Shown: piece after piece, positions 1 to 8,504 of the stretch
Numbering within the stretch: the stretch's first letter is position 1
Layout: every line of letters begins with the position of its first letter
From: Bacteroidota bacterium
GTDB lineage: Bacteria > Bacteroidota > Bacteroidia > Bacteroidales > CAIWKO01
DNA: 64,000 bases
Assembly: GCA_037133915.1 (NCBI GenBank)
Contig: JBAXND010000002.1
Span: 62,001-126,000 of the forward strand
Reading direction: 5' to 3'
Notes under the pieces: model-generated
What the model saw: only the letters and a program-made list of their open reading frames with translations
The model's database searches: none
What the model was told of the DNA's origin: nothing
Position numbers and translations under genes: made by a program

Positions 1-582
1 CTCAACGCCATTATTCGCGACAACGCAAACATCGGAAAAGCAGAAACTGCCGAAGTGTGCGGCGAAACAAAATATGGCAATCTGTTTCACCTGCCACATG
101 GGCTCAAAGGCTATTTTGATTTTGTTCAGGGTGTTGAATGTGCCAGGCAGCAAAACAAACCCATATTTATTGATTTCACCGGTCACGGATGCGTGAACTG
201 CCGCGAAATGGAAGCCAACGTGTGGTCGGATCCTCAGGTGCTGAAACTGCTTCGCGAAAAGTTCGTTATTGTTACACTTTATGTGGACGATAAAACAGAC
301 CTGCCCGAAAATGAATGGGTGACCTCACTTTACGACGGCAACGTGAAAAAGACCATCGGTAAAAAATATGCCGACTTCCAGATATCTTGGTTCAATGTGA
401 ATGCACAGCCATATTATGTGCTGTTTGATCCATTTGTTGAATTAAAAGAAAAAGCCAGTGTTGAGAAAGCTAAATTGGCTCAACCCAAAGCATACGACCT
501 GAATGCCGCGAATTTTGTGACTTTTTTGAATAACGGGCTCTCAGAATTTAACAAGCGGCATGGTGCACCTGCCGCAAAATAG
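1..582 (+). CDS. DsbD-like thioredoxin-fold protein, 5' partial
   Basis: The reading frame is open from the first base, so only the C-terminal part of the protein is in the window. The visible part has a thioredoxin fold with the redox motif GHGCVNCREME (Cys-x-x-Cys) following a FIDFTG strand, as in the C-terminal domain of DsbD/thiol:disulfide interchange proteins. In that family an upstream membrane domain passes electrons from cytoplasmic thioredoxin to this periplasmic domain, which keeps envelope thiols or cytochrome c maturation factors reduced. The membrane domain would lie outside the window. The GTG at 55 is not a credible start because homologous-looking sequence precedes it. The TAG at 580 is in the same frame as the next gene. 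Confidence 0.85.
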   Translation, partial: LNAIIRDNANIGKAETAEVCGETKYGNLFHLPHGLKGYFDFVQGVECARQQNKPIFIDFTGHGCVNCREMEANVWSDPQVLKLLREKFVIVTLYVDDKTDLPENEWVTSLYDGNVKKTIGKKYADFQISWFNVNAQPYYVLFDPFVELKEKASVEKAKLAQPKAYDLNAANFVTFLNNGLSEFNKRHGAPAAK

Positions 583-627
583 AAGCAACGCCCTACGGAA
601 ACCACGGCAAACATAGCAGTCAAAAAT

Positions 628-1173
628 ATGGTGTGCACTTGCTGCTCACTCGTAATCAGGCAAGTGCTTGAGAAAACAGGTGTGCGCGTAAATCAGGTTT
701 CGCTGGGTGAGCTTTCAATTACCTATGATGCATCCGAAATTAAATTTTCACGCATAGAGGATGTGCTTGCCCGCAACGGGTTTCCCGTGGTTCAGGACAA
801 GGAAAAAATACTGGTTGAGCAGATAAAAACAGCGGTTATTGAGCTCATCCATTTTGCAGGGAATAAAAATTCAATCATCCGCAATTCCGATTATCTGGTT
901 GAAAAACTGGGGCTGTCCTATCAATACCTTTCGGGGATATTTTCAAAGCATGAAGGAACCACGCTGGAGCGTTTCATCATTCTTCATAAAATTGAAAAAG
1001 TAAAAGAATTGCTGGAGTACGGCGATCTCACGCTCAGTGAAATTTCATATGATATGGGTTATAGCAGTGTTCAGTACCTTTCCACGCAATTCCGTGCCAT
1101 CACCGGCGAATCGGTTACATCCTACCGTAAAACCCCGGGCGCAGGTCGCAAGCCTCTCAATGAAATTTATTAA
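628..1173 (+). CDS. AraC-family regulator with N-terminal HMA-like domain
   Basis: Residues about 1-55 resemble a heavy-metal-associated (HMA) domain with the motif NMVCTCCS at its start. The C-terminal ~100 residues are an AraC/XylS double helix-turn-helix (motifs TTLERFIILHKIEKV and LSEISYDMGYSS). This domain order is known from a Bacteroidota regulator family. Metal or thiol sensing is an inference from the Cys-rich N-terminus. The first Met lies inside the expected metal-binding loop, and the in-frame codons just upstream (reading N-I-A-V-K-N) look like the missing first beta strand. No ATG, GTG or TTG lies between them and the preceding TAG, so the true start is uncertain; ATA at 613 is possible. 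The gene lies 45 bp after a redox protein. Confidence 0.8.
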   Translation: MVCTCCSLVIRQVLEKTGVRVNQVSLGELSITYDASEIKFSRIEDVLARNGFPVVQDKEKILVEQIKTAVIELIHFAGNKNSIIRNSDYLVEKLGLSYQYLSGIFSKHEGTTLERFIILHKIEKVKELLEYGDLTLSEISYDMGYSSVQYLSTQFRAITGESVTSYRKTPGAGRKPLNEIY

Positions 1174-1221
1174 TGGGGCAATGATTGAAGAAGTCAGAAA
1201 AACACTGATTTTTAGGATTGT

Positions 1222-1251
1222 ATTCCGAAAATTGATACGAATTTTCGGAAT
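1222..1251. terminator. 12-bp perfect inverted repeat between convergent genes
   Basis: ATTCCGAAAATT (1222-1233) and its exact complement AATTTTCGGAAT (1240-1251) flank a 6-nt loop. The repeat sits between the ends of the AraC gene (+, 1173) and the alkyltransferase-like gene (-, 1304). Neither side has a clear T-tract, so it is a plausible but not classical bidirectional terminator. A further partial copy (GAATTCCGGA) follows at once. Confidence 0.5.
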
Positions 1252-1303
1252 GAATTCCGGATATTCAATATATTTTCCCGAATCATTGAGAAGATTAGAT
1301 GCC

Positions 1304-1657
1304 TTATTTGTTCAGGCTGAACGGATCCCAGAATAATTTTTTGAAATCAACGACCCGGTCGTTCTCAACACGCACGCCTTCATTGATTAGCAGTTCAGCC
1401 ATCAGCGATGATCCGCCGAAATGATGTTTGCCTGTGAGCATGCCGATACGATTCACCACACGGTGTGCCGGCACATAATCATGGTGTGTGTGTGATTTGT
1501 TCATCGCCCATCCCACGGTGCGAGCCGAGCCGCCGCTCCCGAGATAACGAGCCATGGCGCCATAGCTGGTTACACGTCCGTAAGGAATAAGCCGAGCCAG
1601 CTCAAATACCCTTTCAAAAAATGGCTCGTCATGGAAGCGTTGTGGCTCTTTGCTCAT
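1304..1657 (-). CDS. Alkyltransferase-like protein (ATL), MGMT family
   Basis: This 117-residue protein matches the DNA-binding domain of O6-alkylguanine-DNA alkyltransferases: IPYGRVTSYGAMARYLG, GSARTVGWAMN and PAHRVVNRIG. In true MGMT/Ogt the active-site motif is PCHRV. Here the acceptor Cys is Ala (PAHRV), so the protein cannot accept the alkyl group. ATL proteins of this kind flip and flag O6-alkylguanine lesions for nucleotide excision repair. The length, without an N-terminal domain, is typical of ATLs. It is the last gene of a minus-strand run with trmB, 18 bp downstream of that gene's stop. Confidence 0.9.
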   Translation of the reverse strand: MSKEPQRFHDEPFFERVFELARLIPYGRVTSYGAMARYLGSGGSARTVGWAMNKSHTHHDYVPAHRVVNRIGMLTGKHHFGGSSLMAELLINEGVRVENDRVVDFKKLFWDPFSLNK

Positions 1658-1675
1658 CCGGCTATTGCTTAAAAG

Positions 1676-2341
1676 TTATTTAAGTGTAAAGCGAATGTAA
1701 TTTATTTTCAAACCCTGTGCTAACCACATCTGCTCATAAAAGGTCTGAATAGAGGAGGCTTCATCGTGGATATCCAGTGAATATAAGTCGTTTGTTTCGA
1801 ACAGCAGGCTGTGACCATTTTCCTTAATCACGTCTAAAGTATATTCGTACAATGGCCGGTTGTCGGTTTTTAGGTGGATTTCGGCTCCGGGTTTGAGAAC
1901 ATTGCTATATTTACTCAGAAAATGCTGGGACGTAAGCCGCTTGTCCGATTTTGCATTTTTCAGATAGGGGTCAGGAAAGGTAATCCAGATTCCACTTACT
2001 TCGTCCTTTGCAAAAAAGCTCTCAATCAGCGAGATTTCTGTCCGTAAAAAACCAACATTACTGATATTATTTTCTAAAGCGGTTTTGGCTCCGCGCCACA
2101 TGCGTGCCCCTTTGATGTCAATACCCAGATTATTTCGTTCAGGATATTTTTGAGCAAGACCAACCGTATATTCACCTTTGCCACATCCAAGCTCAAGCCA
2201 CAGGGGCTGTTCGTTCTTAAAAAAATCTTTATTCCAGAGTCCTTTCAGGTAACAGCCTGTTAATGCCTGTTTGTAAGGTACTTGTATGAAGTTTGGAAAC
2301 TGTGCAGTTTCAGCGAAACGAAGTAATTTATGTTTGGCCAC
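1676..2341 (-). CDS. trmB: tRNA (guanine-N7-)-methyltransferase TrmB
   Basis: This is an S-adenosylmethionine-dependent methyltransferase that forms m7G46 in the tRNA variable loop. SAM-binding motif I is LELGCGKGEYTVGLA (about residues 50-64). The TrmB signature ITFPDPYLKNAKSDKRLT follows near the middle, with the catalytic Asp in FPDP. The 221-residue length is normal. It is followed by the ATL gene on the same strand and preceded by the HU/SPOR gene 23 bp away, so the three may be co-transcribed. Confidence 0.93.
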   Translation of the reverse strand: MAKHKLLRFAETAQFPNFIQVPYKQALTGCYLKGLWNKDFFKNEQPLWLELGCGKGEYTVGLAQKYPERNNLGIDIKGARMWRGAKTALENNISNVGFLRTEISLIESFFAKDEVSGIWITFPDPYLKNAKSDKRLTSQHFLSKYSNVLKPGAEIHLKTDNRPLYEYTLDVIKENGHSLLFETNDLYSLDIHDEASSIQTFYEQMWLAQGLKINYIRFTLK

Positions 2342-2364
2342 CGGAGATTCAGCTAATAAAAAAA

Positions 2365-3462
2365 TTAAATTTTTGCCAGCCAGGCGTTCGGGTTGGTTTC
2401 ATGAACTTTCGACAGCCTGGCAGAGGCTTCCTGCTCGCTTGCGTAGCGACCGAAATACACCTTATAATACCCGGCGCCACTTGGTTCTGTAATACCTGCC
2501 TGTGCAAAACCTTGTGCTCTGATTTCACGGAGGTAATTCTCGGCAAATTCACGGGTCTTGTTACAACTGCCTATGATGTAGTAATGAAGTTCAACATTGT
2601 TTTCTGCCGGGTCGACGGCAATCGCCGGTTCTGCTTCCACAACCGTAACTAAGGTGTCGGCTGGATTAAATACGGTTTTTCCTGTAATAAAAGGATAAAT
2701 TACATCAGAATCGGGTGCTGACGGATTCTTTAAAATTATTGTTTTATCGGAAGTATTGAAAAGCCCGGCATAAACGGTTGTTTTTTCCGGTTGAGGCGTC
2801 GGGGCGATATACGCGACTTCGGTGGTTGTTTTCTCTTTATTGAAAAAGGAAAAATAGCCCGAATTACTGGTATAAATATCTTTCAGCAGACCAATGTTGA
2901 ATACGCCCCACACAAATACGGCAGCGGCAGGAATACTTACAATGGTGAGTCTGCGAATGGCTTTGCGGTTTTTGGGAAGACGCTCCGAACGATGCTTTTT
3001 ATTTTCGTCGAAAGTGCGCTGTAAACGCTCCTGAATACCTTCTCTTTTGATTGCCGGAGAAGTAAACCCACTGAAGCCGAATGATTCAAGCAGATAGTTC
3101 GTGTCTTTTTCAGGGTCGAACTGAATATTTCCTTCCCTGTCGGGGAATAATGTGCCCACTTTAACAATCTCTACGCGCCCGTTTTCGCGAAGCCGGTGTG
3201 AACACTGATCGGAAAAATCCTGAATGCGTGCCAGTGCCTCGGCATAGGTCAGTTTCTCTTTTATGGCGATATAGTTGGCCAACAGCCCGTCATTATTCTT
3301 TAGACTGGCATTGAATAAGATATCTTTTGCCGGAGGCGTAAACGTATGAAGTACAGGGTGAATCTTTGCCGGAGAATAATTGGCAATAAAGCCACCAAGT
3401 CCGGGAACAATCACGCAATCCTGACGCACTAATAATTCACTAATATATTGAAGGACTTCCAT
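2365..3462 (-). CDS. HU-CCDC81 and SPOR domain membrane protein
   Basis: The N-terminal ~150 residues match the paired bacterial HU-CCDC81 domains of Bacteroidota (VPGLGGFIANYSPA, then NGRVEIVKVGTLFPDREGNIQF). A basic linker and one membrane segment follow (about 170-192, IVSIPAAAVFVWGVFNIG). The periplasmic C-terminus ends in a SPOR domain (about 290-365, HYYIIGSCNKTREFAENYL ... YYKVYFGRYAS). SPOR domains bind glycan strands lacking stem peptides, mostly at the division site, and HU-like domains may bind DNA or protein. The layout suggests an inner-membrane protein linking cytoplasm and peptidoglycan. The exact role is not known. Confidence 0.82.
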   Translation of the reverse strand: MEVLQYISELLVRQDCVIVPGLGGFIANYSPAKIHPVLHTFTPPAKDILFNASLKNNDGLLANYIAIKEKLTYAEALARIQDFSDQCSHRLRENGRVEIVKVGTLFPDREGNIQFDPEKDTNYLLESFGFSGFTSPAIKREGIQERLQRTFDENKKHRSERLPKNRKAIRRLTIVSIPAAAVFVWGVFNIGLLKDIYTSNSGYFSFFNKEKTTTEVAYIAPTPQPEKTTVYAGLFNTSDKTIILKNPSAPDSDVIYPFITGKTVFNPADTLVTVVEAEPAIAVDPAENNVELHYYIIGSCNKTREFAENYLREIRAQGFAQAGITEPSGAGYYKVYFGRYASEQEASARLSKVHETNPNAWLAKI

Positions 3463-3563
3463 TTTCAGTTTTTCAAGCGGGGTTCATTTCAATCTGCTAA
3501 TATAGAAAAGAAATCCGTTGATTTGGCGCCGGCCGAAAAAAAAACAAAGAGGAAGGATTAAAC

Positions 3564-3587
3564 AAAAAAAAGGAGCCAATCGGCTCC
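3564..3587 (-). terminator. Rho-independent terminator
   Basis: On the minus strand GGAGCC-GATT-GGCTCC is followed by a run of eight T residues. It lies about 35 bp after the stop of the 3623-4063 gene. On the plus strand the same stem is followed by CGTTTT. Confidence 0.85.
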
Positions 3588-3622
3588 CGTTTTAGTTGAT
3601 AGATGATATTGGTTGTTTAGGG

Positions 3623-4063
3623 TTATTTCACGGTATGTAATGAGGTAATCAGAAGAGCAGTATAAGGGTCAACGGGGGCATTGGTTTCAAGTGCTTCGTC
3701 AAGGTTAATCTGAACTTCGATGTTGCTGGCGCCAATTCTCGGTGCCGAAAGCTGACCAATGTAACCGACCTGATAATTGCCGCTGTTGCCGTTTACTGTG
3801 CTCATGATGTAATAATTGCCGTCAGCTGAAAGAGAAACTTGAAAATCGGGGCTCAGAGCCATTTTATCGGTGGCAATCAGGTCATAACTGCCGGTCATGT
3901 CAAACTCGCTGTAATTCCAGGTAGCGGTGTTCTCGGTCGAGAGACCATCGTTCTGTGAAGAAGCACTGTTCGTAAAAGCAACTGCAAAAAACATTACGAA
4001 AACTGCAGTCACTGTGGCGAAGTTGCTGATGAAGTTCCGGTTGTTATTTGAGTTCGTTTTCAT
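3623..4063 (-). CDS. Small exported protein, paralogue of 16270-16677
   Basis: This 146-residue protein has an N-terminal hydrophobic export signal (ATVTAVFVMFFAVAFTNSAS) and a ~110-residue mature part. I do not recognise the family. A paralogue sits at 16270-16677, and the two share the MKTNS start, the signal region, YDL.A..K.ALSP, NYYIMST..GNS.NY and GYIGQLSAP.I. The C-terminal ~20 residues differ (here ETNAPVDPYTALLITSLHTVK). Promoter region and terminator position also match those of the paralogue, so both are probably expressed together. The mature part is polar and probably periplasmic or outer-surface; no lipobox or enzyme motif is visible. Confidence 0.8.
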   Translation of the reverse strand: MKTNSNNNRNFISNFATVTAVFVMFFAVAFTNSASSQNDGLSTENTATWNYSEFDMTGSYDLIATDKMALSPDFQVSLSADGNYYIMSTVNGNSGNYQVGYIGQLSAPRIGASNIEVQINLDEALETNAPVDPYTALLITSLHTVK

Positions 4064-4101
4064 GGCTTTTGTTATTTGCGCCGTTGTTGTTTCTCTATAT
4101 A

Positions 4102-4194
4102 CAAATGTACATCCAAATCACGACCCGATTCCACAGGCATATGACCTGAATAGCACAGGTCATTTATCCCGACTTAATTCAGGTCTTTTAACCT
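4102..4194 (-). promoter_or_regulatory. Promoter with AGGTCA-type operator sites
   Basis: On the minus strand the Bacteroidota -7 box TACATTTG lies at 4109-4102, about 40 bp before the start codon. Upstream is a perfect inverted repeat, ATGACCTG (4141-4148) / CAGGTCAT (4156-4163), with a 7-nt spacer. Further out is a second, imperfect repeat AGGTC-TTTT-AACCT (4181-4194). The same elements at the same distances precede the paralogue at 16270. I see no good -33 TTTG box, which fits activator dependence. The binding protein is unknown. Confidence 0.65.
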
Positions 4195-4351
4195 ATAAAA
4201 TTTTACTTTGGGAAAATTGCATAATCCACCAAGCAATGGGAGGGACCAATTGTATAAACTATAGGGTAAGAAAAAGGATAATTTTAGGTGCAAAAGAATC
4301 GGTTAATCCAATCTTTCTTCAGTCTTATATCTGTAGTCTAAATTCTTACGT

Positions 4352-6043
4352 CTAATAATTGTAAAGCCCGTCCATGAGGCGCTGCAGCTTTTCTTCCGGC
4401 GTAAGAATTTCGTATTTTTCCTTTTCTTTCAGATGCTTTTTTCTTTTTATTTCTTCAATCTCGTGTATCTCGTTCAGATATTTGTCTATCATTCTCTTTT
4501 TAAGAAAATCATAGGCCACTGAAGGAAACAGCTCAAGAAGCAATTGTTCTTTTTCGTTTTGGGCAAGATGAACATCGCCGTACTCGGGGTATAACGGATT
4601 TTCCTGTTTGCGATAGTTGCGCGTGTCATACGGCGTTTCCTCATGTACGCCGGCAATTTTATAACGAAATTCAGGATCTACGGGAACAGGCGTATGTCCG
4701 TAAAGGCCTTTCACAAGATTCACGAACTGTATAGATTTGGTGGTATAGAAAGGCTGTCCTTTATTCTCGTCAATCACGCAATTCACCGCCTGAACGCCAA
4801 TAATCTGACTCGTGGGTGTAACCAGTGGCGGGCAACCTGCGGCAAGCCTTACGGTTGGAATGATTTCAAGTGTGCGGGGCAGCAGTTTTTCGAGTTTCAG
4901 ACCTTTGAGCTGCGACAGCATATTGGTGTACATTCCGCCCGGAATTTCTGCGTTTTTTACCAATTCGTCGGGGGGCGGGAAATTAAAATATTTTTCTATT
5001 TTCTGGCAAACAGCAATTAATTCAGCTTCTTTATCGGCATTGGCCAGTTCTATTGCCTTATCAAATAAAGTATCGATCCTTTTCGGAAGGGTTCCCGTGG
5101 ATATGTCAAAATCAAGCGGATACAATTTGTAGCTGTCTATATCGGCCATTTCTAAACGAATGGCTTTCAGCTCCAGATTGATTTTTGCAACGGCTTCAAG
5201 ATTCACGCCGGTTTCAATTCCAAGTTTATTACAGAATACCTGAACCAGCTCGAAAGCCGGAGCTGCCGGACCACCGCTGAATGGCAAGATGGCCGTGTCC
5301 AGAATATCAACACCTTTGATGATGGCCGTGAGTGATGAAGCCAGCCCGTATCCCGGTGTGCAATGGGTATGAAAATCAATAGGTATCTTTACTTTTTTCT
5401 TAAGCATTTCTACCAAACGACCGGTTTTGCCCGGAGGTATCAGCCCCGCCATATCTTTGATAGTAATCATGTCGGCGCCTAGTTTTTCCAGCTCCACCGC
5501 TTTCTTTACAAAATACTCTTTCGGAAAAACATTGTTCGGCAGGCGCTTCAGATGCATCGCGGCTTTTATCCTGTCCATTGCCGTAAAATGCGGGTCAACC
5601 GTGTAACAAACAGTCGCATCAGCCAAGCCGCCGTTTTCTTTCACATAGCGAATGGTCGACTTCATGTTGTCAACGTCATTCAGCGCATCAAAAATGCGCA
5701 TGATGCCAATACCCGATTGCACGGCATTGCGGTTAAAACCTTCAATTACTTCTTCCGGATAAGGATTGTATCCAAAAAGATTGCGTCCGCGCGATAGGGC
5801 TGTGAGTTTTGATACATCACCAATAGCTTCTTTTATTGACTCCAGCCTTGTCCAGGGATTCTCATTCAAAAACCGCATAATAGAATCGGGAACGGCGCCG
5901 CCCCATACTTCAAGGGCATAAAAATTCGCTTCCTTATACAAGGGCAACACCCTGTCAACCTGAGCCTGATTCATGCGGGTGGCAAACAGCGACTGCTGCC
6001 CGTCGCGCAGCGTAACATCACGAATTAATAATGTGCGTTTCAT
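4352..6043 (-). CDS. Biotin-dependent carboxyltransferase subunit (pyruvate carboxylase B / oxaloacetate decarboxylase alpha type)
   Basis: This 563-residue protein carries the HMGL-like carboxyltransferase TIM barrel. RDVTLRDGQQS at the N-terminus supplies the catalytic Arg/Asp/Gln. LGADMITIKDMAGL contains the active-site Lys, and FHTHCTPG provides the two metal-binding His. A conserved carboxylase domain follows (residues ~300-480). The enzyme moves CO2 between carboxybiotin and pyruvate/oxaloacetate. There is no biotin attachment domain (no MKM-type motif) at its C-terminus, so it needs a separate carrier protein. Neither that carrier nor a biotin carboxylase or membrane subunit is in this window, so anaplerotic carboxylase and sodium-pump decarboxylase roles cannot be told apart. 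Confidence 0.88.
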   Translation of the reverse strand: MKRTLLIRDVTLRDGQQSLFATRMNQAQVDRVLPLYKEANFYALEVWGGAVPDSIMRFLNENPWTRLESIKEAIGDVSKLTALSRGRNLFGYNPYPEEVIEGFNRNAVQSGIGIMRIFDALNDVDNMKSTIRYVKENGGLADATVCYTVDPHFTAMDRIKAAMHLKRLPNNVFPKEYFVKKAVELEKLGADMITIKDMAGLIPPGKTGRLVEMLKKKVKIPIDFHTHCTPGYGLASSLTAIIKGVDILDTAILPFSGGPAAPAFELVQVFCNKLGIETGVNLEAVAKINLELKAIRLEMADIDSYKLYPLDFDISTGTLPKRIDTLFDKAIELANADKEAELIAVCQKIEKYFNFPPPDELVKNAEIPGGMYTNMLSQLKGLKLEKLLPRTLEIIPTVRLAAGCPPLVTPTSQIIGVQAVNCVIDENKGQPFYTTKSIQFVNLVKGLYGHTPVPVDPEFRYKIAGVHEETPYDTRNYRKQENPLYPEYGDVHLAQNEKEQLLLELFPSVAYDFLKKRMIDKYLNEIHEIEEIKRKKHLKEKEKYEILTPEEKLQRLMDGLYNY

Positions 6044-6114
6044 AGAGCAGTATGGTTTGGACTGTATCTAAAAAATATGTTAATATCAGTAATTCAAATA
6101 TTTAAAACAATTGA

Positions 6115-6136
6115 TTAACTATTGTTAAATAGTTAA
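6115..6136. promoter_or_regulatory. Palindromic candidate operator upstream of the carboxyltransferase gene
   Basis: TTAACTAT (6115-6122) and ATAGTTAA (6129-6136) form a perfect 8-bp inverted repeat around TGTTAA. It lies about 70 bp upstream of the start of the 4352-6043 gene, in the 160-bp gap before the next gene. The AT-rich context means chance cannot be excluded. Confidence 0.35.
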
Positions 6137-6202
6137 CAACAAAATTACTGCTTTTTAAAATACAAAGAGAAAAGGAGAAAAAATTTTCTTTCGGGAATAA
6201 TT

Positions 6203-6643
6203 TTAGAAGGTATGGCACATCGTAAACCGGTGTTTGCCTGAATAATGATTAGCGGCCTTGAATTTTTTACTGAATATTTTTGTAAAGAATACGCTGCCGT
6301 TCTTTTTCTTATGTTTTAAATGGTGAACATTCTTGGTTACACTTACCGACGCAGAAGCCCTGTTTACTGTGGCGGCTGATAACTGCGAAGAGCCCCAGTG
6401 GCTATTCGTATTGACCTCTATCGTTCCCGACTGCTGCACCTGCTGATTGTAGGTGATAACCTGCTGCACCTGCTCATTATCGTTACTATTGATATCTTCA
6501 TTTCCCAGCCCGCCATGAGGTTGATTTATCTGATTGTCCGTATTAACCTGAGGATTGACATTAATCTGAGGATCGGCTTGCTGCGGCTGTGCACTTACAG
6601 TCACAGCTAATGCAACGAATAAAAGGAATAATATGTGGCGCAT
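6203..6643 (-). CDS. Exported Gln/Asn-rich protein of unknown function
   Basis: A clear signal peptide (MRHILFLLFVALAVTVSAQ) is followed by a low-complexity segment of about 70 residues made of short PQ/NQ/VN repeats (DPQINVNPQVNTDNQINQP, then EQVQQVITYNQQVQQ). A basic His/Lys-rich C-terminus follows (VHHLKHKKKNG ... GKHRFTMCHTF). I recognise no domain. The mature protein is small (about 127 residues), probably disordered, and periplasmic or extracellular. It reads in the same direction as the carboxyltransferase gene but is separated by 160 bp. Confidence 0.65.
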   Translation of the reverse strand: MRHILFLLFVALAVTVSAQPQQADPQINVNPQVNTDNQINQPHGGLGNEDINSNDNEQVQQVITYNQQVQQSGTIEVNTNSHWGSSQLSAATVNRASASVSVTKNVHHLKHKKKNGSVFFTKIFSKKFKAANHYSGKHRFTMCHTF

Positions 6644-6837
6644 TATGGTACGATTTGGTTATGATAATTGGTCTTGAAAATTTAAAACAGCAAAAACCGT
6701 GCAGAACAAATGCCTTCCATAAAACCACTCATTATTTTTATGTGTTTGACTCTCATTTCGGCATGTCTGTCTTCTTTATCAAATAATAACTAATTTAGTA
6801 ACCTCAAATTGTATAAAAACCCAAAAATCCATTTTTT

Positions 6838-8496
6838 ATGAAAACAGGAATATTCAAAACCTCCATACTGCTTCTTGCCGCAGTATTCGTTTTAGCCGGA
6901 TGTGGCGCGAACAAAAAGAACGACAAAGCCCCGATGACCAAAGAAGACTCCCTTATGCAGAAAAAAATCAATTCGTTTGCTGTGGTAAAACTTACCACCG
7001 ACATGAGCAAAATCACTGACAAGGAAAAGCAGATGATTTCTATTCTTATAGACATCGCACAGATAATGGACGGTCTTTACTGGAAACAAACATTTGGTGA
7101 TAAAGCTGTACTCGACACGATTAAAAATGAGCTTGTGAAAAGATATACCGTTATCAACTACGGACCTTGGGAACGTCTGAACAACAATACGTCTTTTGTG
7201 AACGGCTTTAACGAAAAGCCCAAAGGCGCGGGATTTTATCCTGCCGATATGACCAAAGAAGAGTTTGAAAAATTGCAGGATAAAAATAAAGCCGGATTGT
7301 ACACTGTGATACGCCGTAATGAGGATAAATCATTAAAAGTTGTCTGGTACCACGATGAATACAAAACCGAACTTCAGAAAGCGTCTGATCTCTTAAAAAA
7401 AGCGGCAGAGCTTGCCGAAGATGCCGGACTGAAAAAATATCTTGAACTGCGTGCAACTGCGCTCGTTACCTCCGATTATCAGCCCAGCGATATGGCATGG
7501 ATGGACATGAAAACAAATCATATCGATTTTGTGGTTGGCCCTATAGAGAACTATGAAGACGGTCTGTTTGAATATAAAGCAGCCTTTGAATCCTTTATTC
7601 TGGTAAAGGATATGGAATGGAGTAAAAAACTGGATAAATACATCAGCCAGTTACCGGCCCTGCAACTGGAATTGCCGGTTGATGCTAAATTCAAAAAAGA
7701 AGTTCCCGGAACATCATCAGATCTTGGTGTTTATGATGCAATATATTATGCCGGTGATTGCAATGCAGGTAGCAAAACCATTGCCATCAACCTTCCGAAC
7801 GATGAGCAGGTCCAGCTTAAAAAAGGCTCTCGCAGAATTCAGCTCAAGAATACCATGAAAGCCAAATTTGATAATATACTGATGCCGATTGCCAACAAGC
7901 TGATGGACAAAACCCAGTTGGCAAATGTAAAATTTGATGCCTTTTTCAATAATGTAATGTTCCACGAAGTGGCACACGGTCTGGGTATTAAAAATACGAT
8001 TAATAAAAAAGGTACGGTGCGCGAAGCACTGAAAGATGTGTTCTCTGCTTTTGAAGAAGCCAAAGCCGATATTCTTGGTTTGTACATGACCACCAGCCTG
8101 ATAGATAAAGGCGAACTTACGGGTATTACAAAAGAAGATTGCTATGTTACTTACATGGCAGGTATTTTCCGCTCGGTACGTTTTGGAGCTGCAAGCGCAC
8201 ACGGTAAAGCAAATATGATGTGCTTTAATGCCTTTGAAGATGCAGGCGCATTCACTATTGGCAGCGACGGCACTTATAAAGTGGATTTTGCAAAAATGAA
8301 AGTTGCGGTTGGAACATGGGCCTCTAAAATACTCGAACTCCAGGGCAACGGTGATTACGACGGTGCGAAGAAGTATTTAGAAACCAATGCCACCATACGA
8401 CCACAATTACAGAAAGAACTTGATGCGCTGAAATCTGCCGACATTCCTGTTGACGTGGTTTTTGATCAGGGAAAGGAAGCGTTGGGAATAAAATAA
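6838..8496 (+). CDS. M49-type zinc metallopeptidase lipoprotein (DPP III-like)
   Basis: A lipoprotein signal with lipobox LAGCG (Cys about residue 22) anchors a ~530-residue domain. Zinc motifs resemble peptidase family M49: HEVAHG with His376, Glu377 and His380, and the second motif EEAKAD at 406-411. Classical dipeptidyl peptidase III has HExxGH with one extra residue, whereas this protein has the compact HExxH form. M49 enzymes cleave dipeptides from the N-terminus of short peptides, and a periplasmic lipoprotein would trim imported peptides; that role is inferred. A hairpin terminator follows directly, so the gene is probably a single unit. Confidence 0.8.
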   Translation: MKTGIFKTSILLLAAVFVLAGCGANKKNDKAPMTKEDSLMQKKINSFAVVKLTTDMSKITDKEKQMISILIDIAQIMDGLYWKQTFGDKAVLDTIKNELVKRYTVINYGPWERLNNNTSFVNGFNEKPKGAGFYPADMTKEEFEKLQDKNKAGLYTVIRRNEDKSLKVVWYHDEYKTELQKASDLLKKAAELAEDAGLKKYLELRATALVTSDYQPSDMAWMDMKTNHIDFVVGPIENYEDGLFEYKAAFESFILVKDMEWSKKLDKYISQLPALQLELPVDAKFKKEVPGTSSDLGVYDAIYYAGDCNAGSKTIAINLPNDEQVQLKKGSRRIQLKNTMKAKFDNILMPIANKLMDKTQLANVKFDAFFNNVMFHEVAHGLGIKNTINKKGTVREALKDVFSAFEEAKADILGLYMTTSLIDKGELTGITKEDCYVTYMAGIFRSVRFGAASAHGKANMMCFNAFEDAGAFTIGSDGTYKVDFAKMKVAVGTWASKILELQGNGDYDGAKKYLETNATIRPQLQKELDALKSADIPVDVVFDQGKEALGIK

Positions 8497-8504
8497 TTCA
8501 GACA

